Shown here in pieces: positions 6,693-13,114 of a stretch of DNA of 13,114 nucleotides (position 1 is its first letter; each line of letters opens with the position of its first letter). Below the pieces are notes generated by a model. The model was not told the DNA's origin. It was given only the letters and a program-made list of their open reading frames with translations, and made no database searches. Source of the stretch: JAICLL01 sp035252155 (GTDB taxonomy: Bacteria > Planctomycetota > Planctomycetia > Pirellulales > JAICIG01); NCBI GenBank assembly GCA_035252155.1, contig DATFDL010000062.1:1-13114 (forward strand), read 5' to 3'. The position numbers were made by a program, and so were the translations under genes.

Positions 6693-7708
6693 TGTTCCTC
6701 GCGCGGAAAGTAGTTATCGACCACATGATGGAATTCTTCGGGCGTGTCGACCCGCGCGACGTGCGTGCGGAACTCACGCGCGCCAGGCCGGCCCTGGGCG
6801 TAGCAACAGGCGAATTTCCGCATGAGGATCGTGCCTTTCTCGACGCCGAACCGATCGACCACCAGCCGATAGTGATGCATCAACAGCTCGCGCTCTTCAG
6901 CCAACGTCGGGTCGGGGGGAACCGGCTCGCCCGACAGGGCTGCCTGTGCCTGGCGAAATAGCCAAGGCTTGGCCAACGATGCCCGGGCGATCATTACGCC
7001 GTCGATCCGATACTGCCGGAAGGCATCGACCACCTTGGCCGGAGAATCGAGATCGCCGTTGCCAATCAGCGGAATTCTCTGGAGATGCTCCTTGAGTGAC
7101 GAAATCCGTTCCCAATCGGCCGAGCCCTTGAAAAAGTCTTGCGCGGTACGGCCGTGTACCGTCAGGGCCGCGGCCCCCGCCGCTTCGACCGCCTGGGCGA
7201 TCTCGACCGCCGTGATCTTATCGCGCGTGAGGCCCAGCCGAATTTTGGCCGTCACCGGCGTCGGCGCGCACGAGCGCGCCACGCGCTCGACAATCGCTCC
7301 CACCCGATCAGGAAACCGCAACAGATACGAGCCACTATGCGCATCGACCGTCACCTGCCTCACCGGGCAACCGAAGTTAATATCCACCACGCTGACACGA
7401 AACTCGTGGGCCAGCCGCGCGCCGACTTCCGCCAGCGTCGCCGGATCGTTGTCCCAGATCTGCACCGCCAACGGACGCGGCTCATCGATGACGCCCCACA
7501 ACCGATCGGGCAACTCGTGCTTTTTACGATCAATCGCCAAAAAGCCTTTGGCACTGATCATCTCGGTGGCTTGCAGCCCGACGCCGCCAAACTGCCGCAC
7601 GATCTGCCGAAAGGCGTAGTTCGTAAAGCCCGCCATCGGCGCTTGCAAGATCGGAGGATCGACGAGCACGTTCCCGATGCGCAGTGGTGGGGGCCGATGC
7701 GGGGTCAC
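6623..7708 (-). CDS. dus: tRNA-dihydrouridine synthase, DusB/NifR3-like
   Basis: FMN enzyme that reduces specific uridines in tRNA to dihydrouridine using NADPH. At 361 residues it is slightly longer than most bacterial family members. Motifs in order: ILQAPMAGFTNYAFR near 20-34 (FMN site); LAVQIWDNDP; VDINFGCPVRQV with the catalytic cysteine (usual form NMGCP); TPVTAKIRLGL; AALTVHGRTAQ; IPLIGNGDL; and DGVMIARASLAKPWLF, where the usual form is GVMIGRAALGNPW. The start is GTG at 7708, without a Shine-Dalgarno sequence and only about 9 bp after a heptamer repeat array. The last 20 or so residues after DNYFPRE have no family character and overlap the next small gene, suggesting the original 3' end was altered. 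The family is firm; the exact Dus subclass and tRNA position are not determined. Confidence 0.92.
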   Translation of the reverse strand: MTPHRPPPLRIGNVLVDPPILQAPMAGFTNYAFRQIVRQFGGVGLQATEMISAKGFLAIDRKKHELPDRLWGVIDEPRPLAVQIWDNDPATLAEVGARLAHEFRVSVVDINFGCPVRQVTVDAHSGSYLLRFPDRVGAIVERVARSCAPTPVTAKIRLGLTRDKITAVEIAQAVEAAGAAALTVHGRTAQDFFKGSADWERISSLKEHLQRIPLIGNGDLDSPAKVVDAFRQYRIDGVMIARASLAKPWLFRQAQAALSGEPVPPDPTLAEERELLMHHYRLVVDRFGVEKGTILMRKFACCYAQGRPGAREFRTHVARVDTPEEFHHVVDNYFPREEQCATIRRQRPVLRIGGHDRLRRL

Positions 7709-7717
7709 AGCTTTTAA

Positions 7718-7745
7718 GGGTTCAGGGTTCAGGGTTCAGGGTTCA
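7718..7745. repeat. GGGTTCA heptamer repeat, four perfect copies
   Basis: Four exact GGGTTCA units in tandem, immediately upstream of the dus start on the minus strand. The left arm of a perfect 25-bp inverted repeat (7724-7748) lies in this array. The partner arm is at 7893-7917. Confidence 0.85.
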
Positions 7746-7748
7746 GCA

Positions 7749-7892
7749 CTTTATGCTGCCTCGGATATTAGGACAGGCCGCGCTGGGTGGTGAGCGGGAA
7801 AACGCCACAGGCGGAGTCGAGGCTTGGAATTCCTTTGTAGGGCTGACTTCCGAGGCGCTTGGTTCGCACCGACTTTTCAGGCGGCATGAAAA
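7749..7892. other. Spacer between inverted heptamer arms, no gene seen
   Basis: 144 bp between the repeat arms. No credible open frame, tRNA or terminator was seen. Some stretches are AT-richer than the flanking genes. With the flanking repeats it forms the 240-bp gap between hslU and dus. Confidence 0.5.
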
Positions 7893-7948
7893 TGCTGAAC
7901 CCTGAACCCTGAACCCTCAGCGTCACCCTGAACCCTCAGCCTGAACCG
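7893..7948. repeat. TGAACCC heptamer repeat, inverted partner array
   Basis: TGAACCC occurs three times in tandem at 7896-7916, again at 7929-7935, and as TGAACCG at 7942-7948, spaced by CTCAG-type linkers. The segment 7893-7917 is the exact reverse complement of 7724-7748. The last units abut the hslU stop codon, so these repeats would lie in the 3' end of an hslU message. Confidence 0.8.
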
Positions 7949-9289
7949 TCACAAAATAAACTGGCTTAGATCCTCATCCTTCACCACCTTTTCGAGCCGC
8001 TCGTTCACGTAGGCCGCGTCGATCTTCACGCGGCGCTTTTTCATGTCGGGCGCGTCGAAGCTCAACTCTTCGAGCAGCCGCTCCATGATGGTGTAGAGCC
8101 GCCGGGCGCCGATATTTTGCGTCGATTGATTCACCTGATACGCATAGCTCGCCAGCGATTCGACGGCGTCGGACGTAAACTCCAACTCGACATTCTCCGT
8201 TTTCAACAGCGCCTCGTACTGCTTGGTCAGCGCACTCTTCGGCTCGGTCAGGATGCGGATGAAATCGTCTTTGGTCAGGTCTTGCAGCTCGACGCGAATC
8301 GGAAACCGCCCTTGCAGCTCGGGCATCAGGTCGCTGGGACTGGCCCGATGGAACGCGCCGGCCGCGATAAACAAGATATGGTCGGTCTTCACATAACCGT
8401 AGCGCGTCTGCACGGTCGTGCCCTCGACGATCGGCAGCAGGTCGCGCTGCACGCCCTGCCGCGAAACGTCGGCCCCCTTGCCCTCGCTGGCCACCACCTT
8501 GTCGATCTCGTCAACAAACAAGATGCCCAGGTCCTCGGCCAGTTCGATGGCCGCCGCGTTCACCTTTTCTTGGTTGATCAGGGCGTCGCTCTCTTGTTCG
8601 TAGAGCACGCGGCGCGCGTCCTTGACCGTCATCTCGCGCCTCGACGTGTTGCGGGGCATGATCTTCTCGAACATGCCCTGCAAATCGAGATCGACTTGCT
8701 CCATGCCCATGCCGGTGAGCATCATCGGCACGGCCTTTTGTTCGAGCGTCAGCTCGACCTTGCGTTCGTCGAGATCGCCGGCCGCCAGCATGGCCCGCAT
8801 TTTCTCGCGGGTCCGCTCGTGCCGCTCGACCGCCCGGTTGATCGCCTCGTCGGTCGTCTCTTCCGTGGCCACCGGCGGCGGCACCAGCAGGTCGAGCAAC
8901 TTCTCTTCGGCCCGGCGGCGGGCTTCGTCCTCGACCTTCGCACGTTCGCTTTCGCGGACCAGGCCGATGGCGTTTTCGACCAACTCGCGGATCATGCTTT
9001 CCACGTCGCGGCCGTAGTAGCCCACCTCGGTGTACTTGGTGGCCTCGACCTTGATGAACGGCGCGCCGGTCAGCTTGGCCAGCCGCCGGGCAATCTCGGT
9101 CTTGCCGACGCCGGTAGGCCCGATCATCAGGATGTTTTTGGGCGCCACCTCGGCCTTCATGTCTTCGGCCAATTGTTGCCGCCGCCAGCGGTTGCGAATG
9201 GCGATGGCCACGGCCCGCTTGGCGTCTTGCTGGCCCACGATGTGCCGGTCCAGCTCGGCCACGATCTGCCGCGGCGTCAGGTCTCGCAA
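7949..9289 (-). CDS. hslU: ATP-dependent protease ATPase subunit HslU (ClpY)
   Basis: AAA+ unfoldase that binds HslV, unfolds protein substrates and feeds them into the HslV chamber in the cytoplasm. It is 446 residues, matching the usual family length. The N-terminal LTPRQIVAELDRHIVGQQDA is typical. Walker A is GPTGVGKT at 57-64, and Walker B FVDEIDK has Asp260-Glu261. An inserted I domain lies between them, the sensor-2 region GARRLYTIMERLLEELSFDAP lies near 395-415, and the C-terminal tail DEDLSQFIL is the segment that docks into and activates HslV. The start is TTG at 9289, six bases after GGAGGA, inside the last codons of hslV (13-bp overlap), which implies translational coupling. A longer open frame runs back to 9562 but only reads hslV out of frame. 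Confidence 0.96.
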   Translation of the reverse strand: MRDLTPRQIVAELDRHIVGQQDAKRAVAIAIRNRWRRQQLAEDMKAEVAPKNILMIGPTGVGKTEIARRLAKLTGAPFIKVEATKYTEVGYYGRDVESMIRELVENAIGLVRESERAKVEDEARRRAEEKLLDLLVPPPVATEETTDEAINRAVERHERTREKMRAMLAAGDLDERKVELTLEQKAVPMMLTGMGMEQVDLDLQGMFEKIMPRNTSRREMTVKDARRVLYEQESDALINQEKVNAAAIELAEDLGILFVDEIDKVVASEGKGADVSRQGVQRDLLPIVEGTTVQTRYGYVKTDHILFIAAGAFHRASPSDLMPELQGRFPIRVELQDLTKDDFIRILTEPKSALTKQYEALLKTENVELEFTSDAVESLASYAYQVNQSTQNIGARRLYTIMERLLEELSFDAPDMKKRRVKIDAAYVNERLEKVVKDEDLSQFIL

Positions 9290-9819
9290 GGCAATTCCTC
9301 CACGGTGAGATGAGTGTTCGTATAAATGTCGATTTCGGCGGCGATGCCCAGCGCCTGGCGCACGATCTGGCCGGCCGACAAGTCGGAGTGGGCGATCAAG
9401 GCCCGCGCCGCCGCGACGGCGTAGCTTCCGCCCGAACCGATGCCCAGCACGCCGTCGGTCGGCTGGATCACGTCGCCGTTGCCGGTGACCAGCAGCGTGT
9501 GCTTGGCGTCGACCACCGCCAGCAGGGCTTCGAGCCGCCGCAGCACACGATCGGTGCGCCACTCCTTGGCCAATTCGGTGGCGGCCCGCGGCACGTTCGA
9601 CGGGTAATCCTTGAGCTTAGCTTCAAACCGTTCGAGCAGGGCGAAGGCGTCGGCGCTGCTGCCCGCGAAGCCGGTGATGACCTTCCCTTCGAGCAAGCGG
9701 CGGATCTTGTTGGCGTCGCCTTTCATCACCGAGGCGCCCAGCGTGACCTGCCCGTCGCCGCCGATGGCGACCGTGCCGCGATGCCTGACCGTCAGAATGG
9801 TGGTACTGCGTGTTTTCAT
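9277..9819 (-). CDS. hslV: ATP-dependent protease peptidase subunit HslV (ClpQ)
   Basis: Threonine peptidase of the proteasome beta-subunit type that forms the proteolytic double ring of HslVU. The protein is 180 residues. It opens MKTRSTTILTVRHRG, and the TTI matches the mature N-terminus of E. coli HslV, so Thr6 would be the catalytic Thr1 after loss of a five-residue leader. With that offset, conserved positions fall correctly: GGDGQVTLG, Lys33 (mature 28) and Lys38 (mature 33). Further motifs are TGFAGSSADAF, KEWRTDRVLRRLEA, GNGDVIQP and GSGGSYAVAAARAL. The ATG at 9819 is chosen because it directly precedes the conserved start, with GAGA upstream. An upstream in-frame ATG at 9867 adds 16 unconserved residues. 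It is first gene of the hslVU operon, facing away from the PSCyt gene. Confidence 0.95.
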   Translation of the reverse strand: MKTRSTTILTVRHRGTVAIGGDGQVTLGASVMKGDANKIRRLLEGKVITGFAGSSADAFALLERFEAKLKDYPSNVPRAATELAKEWRTDRVLRRLEALLAVVDAKHTLLVTGNGDVIQPTDGVLGIGSGGSYAVAAARALIAHSDLSAGQIVRQALGIAAEIDIYTNTHLTVEELPCET

Positions 9820-9925
9820 CGGATTCTCGAGAGAGCGTCCATTTTGCCTGAAGTCGCCGGGCGACACCAGTGGCTGCCGGCCGTCGGTTTTTTTCGTGTT
9901 CTGTGGATGGTAGAATCACCGTAGC
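9820..9925. promoter_or_regulatory. Divergent intergenic region between hslV and the PSCyt gene
   Basis: 106 bp that must hold the promoter signals for both divergent genes, unless hslV is read from an upstream antisense start. TAGAAT at 9911-9916 resembles a -10 box for the plus strand, but lies only 9 bases before the ATG, so a very short leader would be needed. GTCGCC-G-GGCGAC at 9853-9865 is a perfect 13-base palindrome and a possible protein-binding site. Both are weak candidates. No -35 partner is convincing. Confidence 0.35.

Positions 9926-13114
<3,189 letters not shown>

Noticed and set aside
7718..7948. CRISPR array or telomere-like repeat
   Set aside because: Units are seven bases without regular unique spacers, no cas genes are near, and the copies are inverted rather than a terminal array.
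8117..9313. Plus-strand open frame of 398 residues
   Set aside because: Lies wholly antisense to hslU, with arginine- and histidine-rich, low-order composition typical of a GC-rich shadow.
9290..9562. N-terminal extension of hslU to a 537-residue protein
   Set aside because: The extra 91 residues are an out-of-frame reading of hslV; the hslU family begins at the TTG with a strong ribosome site.

Overview
The window is GC-rich bacterial DNA that most likely comes from a planctomycete of the Pirellulales type. The clearest marker is the large PSCyt1/PSCyt2 (DUF1549)/DUF1553 protein at the right end, a family characteristic of Planctomycetota. A very long PstC with a beta-propeller-like front half and frequent gene starts without a Shine-Dalgarno sequence fit this placement, which is inferred from protein content only.

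Layout from left to right. Positions 1-3868 hold the phosphate-uptake genes pstS then pstC on the minus strand; pstA and pstB would lie off the left edge. The pstS-pstC gap carries twin hairpins. Positions 3828-4207 hold no gene but a mosaic of repeats, dominated by a roughly 207-bp palindromic element (3854-4060) that reaches into the apparent 5' end of pstS. A membrane-anchored hypothetical protein (4208-4696, minus) follows. bioF, for biotin synthesis, is transcribed rightwards (4902-6077). It converges on a minus-strand group: a dihydrouridine synthase (dus) followed by two small genes, one of them ParB/sulfiredoxin-like by motif, that overlap or closely follow its 3' end.

The gap 7709-7948 contains heptamer repeats arranged as 25-bp perfect inverted arms just upstream of dus. 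The hslV-hslU protease operon (7949-9819, minus) is tightly overlapped, with hslU starting at a TTG inside the end of hslV. A 106-bp divergent region separates it from the PSCyt/DUF1553 gene (9926 onwards, plus), which is open to the window end and contains an internal duplication of a roughly 170-residue module.

Functionally this is mostly housekeeping: phosphate import, a biotin step, tRNA modification and two-component proteolysis. The less ordinary material is the repeat DNA in the intergenic gaps, the two-gene small cassette fused onto the end of dus, and the propeller-bearing PstC. I saw no CRISPR array, tRNA, rRNA, transposase or phage gene.
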